Positions 25,835-34,308 of a stretch of DNA of 64,000 nucleotides are shown piece after piece (positions within the stretch are counted from its first letter, which is position 1; every line of letters starts with the position of its first letter). Source of the stretch: Verrucomicrobiota bacterium (GTDB lineage Bacteria > Verrucomicrobiota > Verrucomicrobiia > Limisphaerales > Pedosphaeraceae); assembly GCA_021325145.1 (NCBI GenBank), contig JAJPHR010000056.1:124001-188000 (forward strand). The letters run 5' to 3'. Position numbers and translations under genes: made by a program. The notes under the pieces were generated by a model. The model was not told the origin of the DNA. It made no database searches and worked only from the letters and a program-made list of their open reading frames with translations.

Positions 25835-27642
25835 TGAGTTACTGCGACTCCCCCTATCTCCATCATCGTCGTAAAACGCGCGAAGTGGTCGTGGGCGACC
25901 CCGCTCGCGGCGGTGTCATTATCGGCGGCGGCCACCCCGTGGTTGTGCAGTCGATGATCACTTGCGACACGATGGACACCGCGGCGAGCGTGCAGCAAAC
26001 GCTCGACCTCGTTGCGGTTGGTTGCCAGATCGTGCGTATTACCGCACCGACGGTGAAGGACGCGGCGAACTTGAAGAACATCGTCGCGGACCTGCGCGCG
26101 CGTGGCTGCCAGGTGCCGATCGTGGCGGACATTCACTTCAAGCCCGAGGCCGCCATGGAAGCCGCCAAGTGGGTGGAGATGGTGCGCGTGAATCCGGGCA
26201 ATTACGCCGATTCCAAAAAATTCGCGATCAAGGAATACACCGACGAACAATATGCCGCCGAGTTGAAGCGGATCGAGGAAAAGTTCACGCCGCTGGTAAA
26301 GTTATGCCAACAATTGGGCCGCGCAATGCGCATCGGCACCAACCATGGCTCGCTGAGCGACCGCATCATGAATCGTTTTGGCGACACACCGCTGGGGATG
26401 GTGGAGAGCGCGCTGGAGTTCGCCCGGATCGCCCGCGCGAACAACTTCCACAATTTCAAGTTCTCGATGAAGTCGAGCAATCCCAAGGTGATGATCGAAG
26501 GCTATCGCCTGCTCGTGGCGCGGCTGGCGGAGCTCGGGCCGGACTGGAATTATCCGATTCACCTGGGCGTGACCGAGGCGGGCGAAGGCGAGGATGGCCG
26601 CATCAAGAGTGCCATCGGCATTGGATCGCTCCTGTGCGACGGGTTGGGAGACACCATTCGAGTTTCGCTGACGGAAGATTCGCCCAATGAAATCGCGGTG
26701 TGCCGGGATTTGCTGGCGCAGGTGCCGAGGCTGACAATTGACCGCGAAGCCGCAAAGGACGCGAAATCCGAAACCAGTCAGAGCTTCCTTGCATCGGCTG
26801 CTCCATGGCCGTTTGATCCGTTTGCTTTTTCCCGGCGGCCGACGCCGGAGATTGATCTCGAAGGCGGGGTAAAATGCGGCGGCGAACAGACGGTGCGAGT
26901 GATCGTGACGCGGGCGACCTGGGACAAAGTGGCGCCCAAAATCCGGCCCAAGGACGATGTCAAACCCGAGGGCATTTACGAGGATCTGAACGTTTACGAG
27001 ATCGATCCGACGAGGGATTTCGAAATCAACTGCAAGACCCAGTTGGTGACCGTAAAGGATGGAGTTGAACTGCCTGTCATTACGGCGTTCCGCTTGTTGG
27101 CGGCGCGGTTGAAGCGCCTTGGCTGCAACAATCCCATTTTGCTGAAAGATTGCCTTGGTTTTACGCCGACGCCTTTGGAACCGAAGATTGCGTTATTGCG
27201 CGCGTCGGTGGTGATTGGCTCGTTGCTGGCGGACGGCATCGGGGACGCGATCTTGGTTCGGGGCGAAGCGGGTGGCGGGCAATCCTTGCGTCTGGCCTAC
27301 AACATTTTGCAAGCGGCGGGCTGCCGATCCTTCAAGACCGATTACGTAGCGTGCCCATCCTGCGGGCGGACGTTGTTCAATCTGCAAACGGTCACCGCGC
27401 GAATCAAGGCGCGCACGGACCATTTGAAGGGAGTCAAAATTGCCATCATGGGCTGCATCGTGAATGGCCCCGGCGAGATGGCGGACGCGGATTTTGGTTA
27501 CGTCGGCGGCGCGCCGGGGAAGATCAATCTTTATGTCGGCAAGCAGGCGATCAAATTCAATATTCCCGAGGCCGAAGCGGTGGACCGGTTGGTGGATCTG
27601 ATCAAAGAACACAGCAAGTGGGTTGAGCCGGAAGCAGCCTGA
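25834..27642 (+). CDS. ispG: 4-hydroxy-3-methylbut-2-enyl diphosphate synthase, long form
   Basis: 602 residues from ATG 25834 (TGATG overlap with rseP). Reduces and opens MEcPP to HMBPP, a late step of the MEP pathway, using a [4Fe-4S] cluster. N-terminal TIM barrel: HPVVVQSMITCDTMDTAASV, VPIVADIHFKPEAAMEAAKW, VNPGNYAD, TNHGSLSDRIMNRFGDTPLG. A large insert domain (~300-450) separates it from the cluster domain with CPSCGRTLFNL (Cys507, Cys510), GCIVNGPGEMADADFG (Cys541, Glu548) and GKINLYVGK. The insert makes it the long type of chlamydiae, Bacteroidetes and plants rather than the ~370-residue E. coli type, consistent with a PVC-group host. Confidence 0.96.
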   Translation: MSYCDSPYLHHRRKTREVVVGDPARGGVIIGGGHPVVVQSMITCDTMDTAASVQQTLDLVAVGCQIVRITAPTVKDAANLKNIVADLRARGCQVPIVADIHFKPEAAMEAAKWVEMVRVNPGNYADSKKFAIKEYTDEQYAAELKRIEEKFTPLVKLCQQLGRAMRIGTNHGSLSDRIMNRFGDTPLGMVESALEFARIARANNFHNFKFSMKSSNPKVMIEGYRLLVARLAELGPDWNYPIHLGVTEAGEGEDGRIKSAIGIGSLLCDGLGDTIRVSLTEDSPNEIAVCRDLLAQVPRLTIDREAAKDAKSETSQSFLASAAPWPFDPFAFSRRPTPEIDLEGGVKCGGEQTVRVIVTRATWDKVAPKIRPKDDVKPEGIYEDLNVYEIDPTRDFEINCKTQLVTVKDGVELPVITAFRLLAARLKRLGCNNPILLKDCLGFTPTPLEPKIALLRASVVIGSLLADGIGDAILVRGEAGGGQSLRLAYNILQAAGCRSFKTDYVACPSCGRTLFNLQTVTARIKARTDHLKGVKIAIMGCIVNGPGEMADADFGYVGGAPGKINLYVGKQAIKFNIPEAEAVDRLVDLIKEHSKWVEPEAA

Positions 27643-27751
27643 GCCTTCGGTTCGTCTTTTCTCTTCCTCCATCTGTGGCCGTTTTCGAATCTGCGAGGGG
27701 ACACTGCAATTTTACTTTGCGACGCTCGGGGGAAATGCGGTAACCGGGCTC

Positions 27752-28006
27752 ATGCCGTTCATCAATCCCGGATTCGTTGACCTTAACGAGTCCGGAGAAT
27801 ACTTACCGAGAATGGTCTTCCTCGTGCCGGCACTCTTTTCCCTGCCGCTTTTGGGCATATCCTGGCATTTCAACAAGCAGGCGCAGGCAATCCGGCGGGA
27901 ATTGGAGAAACCTTTACACGCCGCGGAAACTCCAGCTCCAGGGAAATTGGCGTGGATTGTCTGTGGGATTGTGATCTTCCTCGTGTTGCTCGCATTCCTG
28001 TGGTGA
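27752..28006 (+). CDS. Small two-helix membrane protein, uncertain
   Basis: 84 residues from ATG 27752; the frame is open further upstream (TTG at 27623 inside ispG) but that part lacks features. Two hydrophobic helices, MVFLVPALFSLPLLGISW and KLAWIVCGIVIFLVLLAFLW, flank a charged loop (FNKQAQAIRRELEKPLHAAE). No family recognised. It lies between ispG and the TPR metallopeptidase gene on the same strand. The regular transmembrane pattern supports translation; the start is unclear. Confidence 0.4.
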   Translation: MPFINPGFVDLNESGEYLPRMVFLVPALFSLPLLGISWHFNKQAQAIRRELEKPLHAAETPAPGKLAWIVCGIVIFLVLLAFLW

Positions 28007-28125
28007 TTCCAACATTGGCAATGGCGCGTTCGGCAAAATGACAACTGCGACAGCAGAGGTGCCGCACCTTCGAGTTAGTGTGTCACTAAACTTGAATTGC
28101 CGCAGCCGTTGGGTTAAAAGTGAAC

Positions 28126-30825
28126 ATGTACTTAACCAGAAAGCTTCGGGTGGGTGCGTGGGGATTTTTCCTCGCTGCCACTTGGTTTCTGGCAAATACT
28201 TCTTCCACTGCCGCCGCTGATGCGGACGATGGCCGAAAGCTTCTTCTAAAGGGGAACTATGCTGAATGTATCCGCCAGGGTGAACAAGCCCTCAAAGAAT
28301 CGCCCTGGGACCAGCAATGGCCAGCCGTGCTGGCGCAGGCGCAGCTTGCCGTTGGCCGCTACCCGGAGGCGCTGAAGAACATCGATCGGGCGCTGGAGCA
28401 CTCCCGCTCCGGTTTGTGGCTGCACCTCATCGCGTACGACGTCTTCAACGCCAATGGCCAGACCAACCGCGCGGCGGAAATGCTGGATGAACTCAACCAA
28501 CTCGCCGGTTCGCGCGGCCGTTATGTCCGCGAACCGCTTGACCTCGTCGCCCTCGGCAAAGCGGCGCTGTTGATGAACCTCGATCCCAAGTTGGTGCTGG
28601 AGAATTTCTTCGACCAAGCCAGGCGCCTCGACCCAAACTGCCGCGAAGCCTGGCTGGCGAGCGGCGAATTGGCGCTGGACAAACACGACTACGCGCTCGC
28701 GTCCAAGGATTTCAATGACGCGCTCAAGCATTTTCCGGACGATCCCGACGCTGAATTCGGCCTGGCCCGCGCATACGAAAACAGCGACATCACGCAGATG
28801 ACCAAGTGGCTGTCCACGGTCCTTGCTTTCAACACCAATCATGTCGGCAGCATGCTGATGTTGGCCGACGATTTGGTGGACGCGGAGGAATACGACGAGG
28901 CAGACAAAATGCTTGATCGGACGTTGAAGGTAAATCCGTGGCAGCCCGAAGCCTGGGCGTACCGCGCAGTGATTGCTCACCTGCGCAACGACACCAACAC
29001 CGAAGCTTCGGCCCGGCAGACGGCCCTGAAATACTGGAGCACCAACCCGCGCGTGGACCATCTGATCGGCAGGAAGCTGTCGCAGAAGTACCGTTTTCTG
29101 GAAGGCTCGCGTTATCAACAGCAGGCGTTGAAGTTCGATCCGAACTTTCTCCCGGCGCGCATTCAACTGGCTCAGGATCTGTTGAGGCTCGGCGACGAAA
29201 AGGAAGGCTGGCAACTCGCCGAGGAAGTGCATCAGCACGATGGGTATGATGTGACGGCTTACAATCTGACGGGCCTGCGCTCGGTCATCAGTAAATTTCA
29301 AACACTCTCCAACCAGGATTTCATTGTTCGCATGGCGCCGCGTGAAGCAGCGCTTTACGGCGACAGTGCGCTGGCGCTTTTGGAACGGGCGAAGGATGTC
29401 TTGACGAAAAAGTACGGCTTCCAGCTTGAGCAGCCGACGATCGTGGAGATTTTCCCCGAGCAGAAGGATTTCGGCGTTCGCACGTTTGGCGTGCCGCACA
29501 ATCCTGGTTACCTGGGAGTTTGTTTCGGGCACGTCGTCACCGCCAACAGCCCGGCGGCCCAGACAAGCCATCATGAAGCGAATTGGGAAGCCGTGCTCTG
29601 GCATGAGTTTTGTCATGTGATTACCCTGGGCATAACCCGCAATAAGATGCCGCGCTGGCTCAGCGAAGGCATTTCGGTTTATGAGGAACGGCAGGCGAAT
29701 CCGACGTGGGGCCAGACGATGACTCCCCGCTATCGCGAAATGATCCTGGGCGACGCGTTCAAGCCAATCAGTGAACTCAGCGCCGCCTTCATGACCCCGA
29801 AGACCCCGCTCGACGTCCAATTCGCCTATTTCGAGTCAGAACTCGTGGTCGAATACCTGGTGCAAACCTACGGCTTGGAAGCGCTCAAACAAATCCTGGT
29901 CGATTTGGGCCAGGGTTTATACATCAACGAAGCCATCGCCCGGCATACCGCTCCAATGGACAAAATCGAGCGGGAATTTGTGGCGTTCGCGCGACAACGG
30001 GCGAAGAATCTCGCCCCTGGTTTGGATTGGACCCGACCGCCCGACGCGAGCGATGATTTCGATGCCAACCTGGATGCCGCCGCCACGAACGTGCTGGACG
30101 TTGTGAAACGTCTCCTCGTCAAGCATGGCGACTCGAACGCTGTTCCCGCGCAACCAGCTGCCGCAACTCCCCTGGCCCCGGTCATCCGAACTGGTTCCTC
30201 AAATTATTGGGACCTTTTGGAACAAACCAAGGCTGCGCTTTCCGAGAAAAAATGGGCTGAAGCCAAGGCGCCGGCGCAGAAACTGGTGGACCTTTTTCCC
30301 ACGCAGATCGGTTCGGACAGCGCGTACTCGCTGTTGGCGGCCGCCCATCGGGGCTTGAACGAAACCAACGAGGAACGCGCCGTGTTAATCCGGCAAGCCG
30401 CGCTCGAAGATGACGCCGTGGATGCCTATTCGCGCGTGATGGAACTGGACGAGGCCGTGGCCGATTGGCAGGGTGTGAGCGAGAATGCGGAACGTTATCT
30501 GGCGGTCAATCCACTGGTGCCGCAACCTTACCGCCACCTGGCGCGCGCGAGCGAGGAACTCGGAAACACCGATGCGGCCGTCCGCAGTTATCGGCGGCTG
30601 CTGTTGCTGGATCCGCCGGACGTGGCCGAGGCGCATTACCGGTTGGCGCGGCTGCTCCGGAAACAAGGCAATTTGAAAGAAGCTAAACGGCAGGTGCTCC
30701 AGGCGTTGGAAGAAGCGCCGCGATTCCGGGATGCGCAGCATCTGCTCCTGGAATTGGAGGACGGCGAAAAAACCACCAGCAATAATCAGTCAACGAGATT
30801 GGCCGGGGCGACGGGTTTCGAATGA
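28126..30825 (+). CDS. TPR protein with gluzincin-type metallopeptidase domain
   Basis: 899 residues from ATG 28126 (GTG at 28120 also fits). The signal peptide ends near NTSSTAAADA, so exported. TPR repeats cover ~30-370 (e.g. LLLKGNYAECIRQGEQALKE, LAVGRYPEALKNIDRALEHS) and ~690-890. Between them, ~430-620, is a peptidase-MA-like domain: WHEFCHVITLG with zinc motif HEFCH (493-497) and the third ligand Glu514 in PRWLSEGISVYEE. All three ligands are present, so activity is plausible; the substrate is unknown. The stop is four bases before the DUF4159 start. It heads a same-strand array through 43808, which suggests a role in assembling or processing that envelope machinery (inference). Confidence 0.87.
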   Translation: MYLTRKLRVGAWGFFLAATWFLANTSSTAAADADDGRKLLLKGNYAECIRQGEQALKESPWDQQWPAVLAQAQLAVGRYPEALKNIDRALEHSRSGLWLHLIAYDVFNANGQTNRAAEMLDELNQLAGSRGRYVREPLDLVALGKAALLMNLDPKLVLENFFDQARRLDPNCREAWLASGELALDKHDYALASKDFNDALKHFPDDPDAEFGLARAYENSDITQMTKWLSTVLAFNTNHVGSMLMLADDLVDAEEYDEADKMLDRTLKVNPWQPEAWAYRAVIAHLRNDTNTEASARQTALKYWSTNPRVDHLIGRKLSQKYRFLEGSRYQQQALKFDPNFLPARIQLAQDLLRLGDEKEGWQLAEEVHQHDGYDVTAYNLTGLRSVISKFQTLSNQDFIVRMAPREAALYGDSALALLERAKDVLTKKYGFQLEQPTIVEIFPEQKDFGVRTFGVPHNPGYLGVCFGHVVTANSPAAQTSHHEANWEAVLWHEFCHVITLGITRNKMPRWLSEGISVYEERQANPTWGQTMTPRYREMILGDAFKPISELSAAFMTPKTPLDVQFAYFESELVVEYLVQTYGLEALKQILVDLGQGLYINEAIARHTAPMDKIEREFVAFARQRAKNLAPGLDWTRPPDASDDFDANLDAAATNVLDVVKRLLVKHGDSNAVPAQPAAATPLAPVIRTGSSNYWDLLEQTKAALSEKKWAEAKAPAQKLVDLFPTQIGSDSAYSLLAAAHRGLNETNEERAVLIRQAALEDDAVDAYSRVMELDEAVADWQGVSENAERYLAVNPLVPQPYRHLARASEELGNTDAAVRSYRRLLLLDPPDVAEAHYRLARLLRKQGNLKEAKRQVLQALEEAPRFRDAQHLLLELEDGEKTTSNNQSTRLAGATGFE

Positions 30826-30829
30826 TGCC

Positions 30830-31891
30830 ATGACGAATTCAAACAACGACGCAACCTGTGGCAGCGGGCGTGAGGAGGCGCCAGTCTCTTCGAGGGAAAG
30901 GCCAGAGCCTCCTCACGTCGGCTGCTACCATTCGGGGAAAGCCTCGCGCAAGCTCCTGATCCTGGGAGCCGCTGCCGTGCTGGTGGCAGGCTTTTGCGGC
31001 GCGCAAGGCTGGCGTATGCGCAACCATTCGCAAAACGGAATTATCTATACCGAAGGCGGCGATGCCGTGGACGAGAACACTGTCCAAACTGCCCGCGAGA
31101 TCGCGAGCCACAGCACGGGCACGCCGAACTGGACCAACGCGCCCGGGTTCGAAAAGGACGTGTTCACGTTCGCAAGGCTCATCCGCGATCGGGCGGAGGA
31201 CGGCGATTGTTCGCCCACCGCCGGCAGTTGGATCACCGACTTTCCCGACAGCGACCTGAATCTTTCCTTTCGCATCCAGCAGATGACCTCGATCAAGGTC
31301 AATCCGGATGGGCGCACGATCCGGATCACGGATCCGGACCTTTTCAATTATCCCTGGGTTTACACGGTCGAACCCGGGGGCCTGCTCTTGCGCGACGAGG
31401 AGGTGCCCATTCTCAGAAAGTATTTGCTCAATGGCGGGGTGTTGATGGTGGACGATTTCTGGGGTGAATGGCAGTGGAAGTTCTTTGCCAAACAGATGAA
31501 ACGCGTCCTGCCCGAACGCAACTTTGTTGACCTCGACATGAGCGATCCCATTTTCCATTGCGTGTTTGATCTGAATGTTCCGATGAACAAGCTCCAAACG
31601 CCCAACAGTGGCCAGGGTGTCCGGAGCGAGTATGACGGGGTCACCTGGGAAACGCATCCACGTGAAGGGCAGTATTATCGCCGCGGCCCGAATGCCGAAC
31701 AATGCATCGACATGCACGTCCGCGTCATCCGCGATGACAAGGGACGGATCATGGTGATCGCGATGCACAACTGCGACAACGGCGATGGCTGGGAGCGCGA
31801 AGGGGAAAACGATTATTTCTTCCACGAGTTTTCCGAAAAGCGCGCCTTCCCGCTGGGAATAAACATAGTTTTTTATTTAATGACTCACTAA
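30830..31891 (+). CDS. DUF4159 membrane-anchored protein
   Basis: 353 residues from ATG 30830, directly after the TPR peptidase gene. Short cytoplasmic tail, one transmembrane helix (KLLILGAAAVLVAGFCGAQG, ~45-65), then a DUF4159 domain: FTFARLIRDRAEDGDCSPTA, PWVYTVEPGGLLLRDEEVPI, LRKYLLNGGVLMVDDFWGE and a C-terminal DNGDGWEREGENDYFFHEFS. DUF4159 is related to glutamine-amidotransferase-like folds and regularly accompanies MoxR/DUF58/BatA genes, as it does here. No catalytic residues could be assigned. Confidence 0.85.
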   Translation: MTNSNNDATCGSGREEAPVSSRERPEPPHVGCYHSGKASRKLLILGAAAVLVAGFCGAQGWRMRNHSQNGIIYTEGGDAVDENTVQTAREIASHSTGTPNWTNAPGFEKDVFTFARLIRDRAEDGDCSPTAGSWITDFPDSDLNLSFRIQQMTSIKVNPDGRTIRITDPDLFNYPWVYTVEPGGLLLRDEEVPILRKYLLNGGVLMVDDFWGEWQWKFFAKQMKRVLPERNFVDLDMSDPIFHCVFDLNVPMNKLQTPNSGQGVRSEYDGVTWETHPREGQYYRRGPNAEQCIDMHVRVIRDDKGRIMVIAMHNCDNGDGWEREGENDYFFHEFSEKRAFPLGINIVFYLMTH

Positions 31892-31909
31892 AGAACGCAA
31901 CCTGATGAA

Positions 31910-31960
31910 GACTCATTCCCCCCCCGGCCCCGGCCCTCTCCCCCAGGAGCGGGTGAAACA
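31910..31960. repeat. Pyrimidine-rich interspersed repeat between DUF4159 and moxR genes
   Basis: The gap 31892-32217 (326 bases) contains a C-rich tract with CCCCGGCCCCGGCCCTCTCC followed by CCAGGAGCGGGTGAAA. It resembles a repeat scattered between genes in this phylum (recollection, not searched). The rest of the gap shows no gene; it may hold a promoter for the moxR group. Confidence 0.35.
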
Positions 31961-32217
31961 CTCGTTGCGCTTCCGTCGGATTCAAACGCCTTGCCGCCCT
32001 GAGCGCCTGGCTCCGAGTGATCCTTTGGCGAAAGCGAAAGATGACACGTTTGAATTCGACGTGGAGCGCCGATCGCTATTTTCTCTCCTTGGGCGGAGGG
32101 TTAGGGTAAAAGCGAGCCTCTCTCAAATAACCTTTCTGAACCTCGGAAGAACTTACGCCGCTGAACCTTGCGCGTTATCCTATCCTGCTTCAACAGTCAT
32201 TTAAATTGAGCACCTTT

Positions 32218-33240
32218 ATGGAAACACCAACCTCCGATCAAATCGCCGCTGAACGACAAGCCGTCGAACAAATCCTCGCCGGCCGCACACGCATTCAGTC
32301 TGAGCTGGCCAAGGTAATCGTCGGGCAAAAGGACGTGATCGAGCAATTGCTCATTGCCCTGCTCGCCGGTGGGCATTGCCTGATCACAGGCGCGCCGGGA
32401 TTGGCGAAGACGCTGCTGGTCAAATCCATCGCGCAAATCTTTCACCTCAAGTTTCAGCGCATCCAGTTCACCCCCGACCTGATGCCGGCAGACATTACCG
32501 GCACCGAAATTTTGCAGGAGTCCGCCGAAGGACGAAAAATGGCCTTCGTCCCCGGCCCCATCTTTGCGAACCTCATTCTCGCTGACGAAATCAATCGCAC
32601 GCCGCCCAAAACGCAGGCCGCGCTTTTGGAGGCCATGCAGGAGCATCAGGTCACTGCGGCGGGCGTTCGCCACGCATTGGCCGAGCCGTTCTTTGTTCTG
32701 GCGACGCAAAACCCCATCGAAATGGAGGGCACGTATCCGCTGCCGGAGGCGCAACTCGATCGCTTCATGTTCAACGTCGTCATTGATTACCTTCCTGAGG
32801 ACGAGGAAGTGGCCGTCGTCCAGCAGACAACTGCGCGGGCGCTCGAACCCATCGTTCCACTGTTTACCGGCGAGGATGTCTTGCGTTTCCACGAAACGAT
32901 CCGCAAGGTTCCGATCGCGGAGGATTTGGTGCGATATGCGGTTCGCCTGGCCGCGATGTCCCGGCCCGGGCAGAGCGGCGCAACGGATTTCGTGAATGAA
33001 TGGGTGAGTTGGGGCGCGGGTTTGCGCGCCGGACAATTTCTGGTGCTCGGCGCGAAAGTTCGCGCCCTTTTGCGCGGCCGCGCGCATGTCACCGCGGAGG
33101 ACATTCACGCGCTGGCCCGCCCGACTTTGCGGCACCGCATCCTGCTGAATTACCGCGCCGAAGCGGAAGGCGTAACGGTGGAAAATGTGATCGAACGTTT
33201 GCTGGAATCGGTGAAGGGAGTCGCAGTGGCGGCAAGATAA
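32218..33240 (+). CDS. MoxR-family AAA+ ATPase
   Basis: 340 residues from ATG 32218 (TTG 32206 is also in frame). Walker A TGAPGLAKT (57-65), Walker B LILADEINR (119-127), sensor region FFVLATQNPIEMEGTYPLPE, and a C-terminal helical lid. MoxR ATPases act as chaperones that load metals or remodel partners carrying von Willebrand A domains; such partners follow here (DUF58, BatA, GATase-like protein). Cytoplasmic. Expected to work at the membrane with those proteins. Client unknown. Confidence 0.95.
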   Translation: METPTSDQIAAERQAVEQILAGRTRIQSELAKVIVGQKDVIEQLLIALLAGGHCLITGAPGLAKTLLVKSIAQIFHLKFQRIQFTPDLMPADITGTEILQESAEGRKMAFVPGPIFANLILADEINRTPPKTQAALLEAMQEHQVTAAGVRHALAEPFFVLATQNPIEMEGTYPLPEAQLDRFMFNVVIDYLPEDEEVAVVQQTTARALEPIVPLFTGEDVLRFHETIRKVPIAEDLVRYAVRLAAMSRPGQSGATDFVNEWVSWGAGLRAGQFLVLGAKVRALLRGRAHVTAEDIHALARPTLRHRILLNYRAEAEGVTVENVIERLLESVKGVAVAAR

Positions 33241-33348
33241 AACCGGAGGAGATTTGCCCATAACGCCTTTAGCACGTTCAACCAGGATGGGTTTCAAGCG
33301 ACATGTTCGCGCAGAGCTGGAGCTTTGCGCTCCGTTGCTGGCTCCCCT

Positions 33349-34302
33349 ATGAGCACGCCCACCACATCGTTCGCTTCGACCGGGCGGTCGCCCTCCGCGA
33401 AGTCGTTCATCGATCCGCAGACGTTGATGTCCATCAAAAACCTCGAACTTAGGGCGCGCGTGGTCGTGGAGGGCTTTTGGCATGGACTTCATCGCAGTCC
33501 GTATCATGGATTTTCCGTTGAATTCAGCGAATACCGGCAATATTCGCCGGGGGACGATCCGCGGTATCTCGATTGGCGGCTGTACGCCCGCACGGACCGC
33601 TACTTCATCAAGAAGTTCGAGGACGAAACGAACTTGCGTTGCCATCTGCTGGTCGATCAGAGCCGGTCGATGGCCTACGGTTCGCGCGGCTACACCAAGG
33701 CGCAATATGCCAACACACTGGCGGCCACGCTCGCCTACTTTCTTTATTTGCAGGGCGATGCGGTCGGACTGCTTACGTTCGACGAGAAAATCCGCGACTA
33801 TCTTCCCGCGCGCCATCGGCCCGGGCATTTGCGCCATTTGATGCTCAAACTCGAAGAGCCAGCGGCTGGTTCCGCGACGGACCTGGCGGCGCCGCTTCAG
33901 CGCATCATCAGGACGGTCAAGAAGCGCGCGTTGCTGGTTCTCGTTTCCGATCTGCTGTCACCGATTGGCAATCTGGAAAAAAACCTGACGGCGCTGGCCG
34001 CCTGCGGCCATGAGGTGCTGCTGTTTCACACCCTGGATCCGGCGGAAATCGAATTCTCGTTCGACAAACCAATAATGTTTCACGATGTGGAAAGCGGCCG
34101 GCAGCTTTTCATTGACCCCGCCACCGCCAGGAAGGACTATCTGAATAAACTCAATGCGCACAATGCCGCCGTGCAGTCCGCTTGTGAGGGACTGGGCGTG
34201 CGTTATTTGCGGCTCGGCACGGATCGCCCCCTGGAACTCGCCTTGTTCGATTTCTTGCGTGAGCGAATGCAACGCGGCAAACGAGTCAAGCGGAGAGCAT
34301 GA
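33349..34302 (+). CDS. DUF58 protein with von Willebrand A-like domain
   Basis: 317 residues from ATG 33349. Conserved DUF58 core EFSEYRQYSPGDDPRYLDWR (59-78), then a vWA-like domain with an intact metal-site motif DQSRSM (Asp103, Ser105, Ser107). It lies 108 bases after moxR and six bases before the BatA gene, the standard moxR-DUF58-batA order. Proposed as the soluble adaptor between MoxR and membrane vWA proteins (family knowledge). No signal peptide. Confidence 0.94.
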   Translation: MSTPTTSFASTGRSPSAKSFIDPQTLMSIKNLELRARVVVEGFWHGLHRSPYHGFSVEFSEYRQYSPGDDPRYLDWRLYARTDRYFIKKFEDETNLRCHLLVDQSRSMAYGSRGYTKAQYANTLAATLAYFLYLQGDAVGLLTFDEKIRDYLPARHRPGHLRHLMLKLEEPAAGSATDLAAPLQRIIRTVKKRALLVLVSDLLSPIGNLEKNLTALAACGHEVLLFHTLDPAEIEFSFDKPIMFHDVESGRQLFIDPATARKDYLNKLNAHNAAVQSACEGLGVRYLRLGTDRPLELALFDFLRERMQRGKRVKRRA

Positions 34303-34308
34303 ATTGAC

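Noticed and set aside
28246..29820. Long open frame (524 codons) on the minus strand opposite the TPR metallopeptidase
   Set aside because: Antisense shadow of a high-GC gene: composition is Arg/His/Val-rich without motifs, while the plus frame has a signal peptide, TPRs and HExxH.
31905..32204. Possible 99-residue protein between the DUF4159 and moxR genes
   Set aside because: It translates a C-rich interspersed repeat (PPGPGPLPQERV) and has no conserved features.
32197..33837. Long open frame (546 codons) on the minus strand opposite moxR and DUF58
   Set aside because: It overlaps two clearly real genes with intact Walker and vWA motifs; no recognisable domain.
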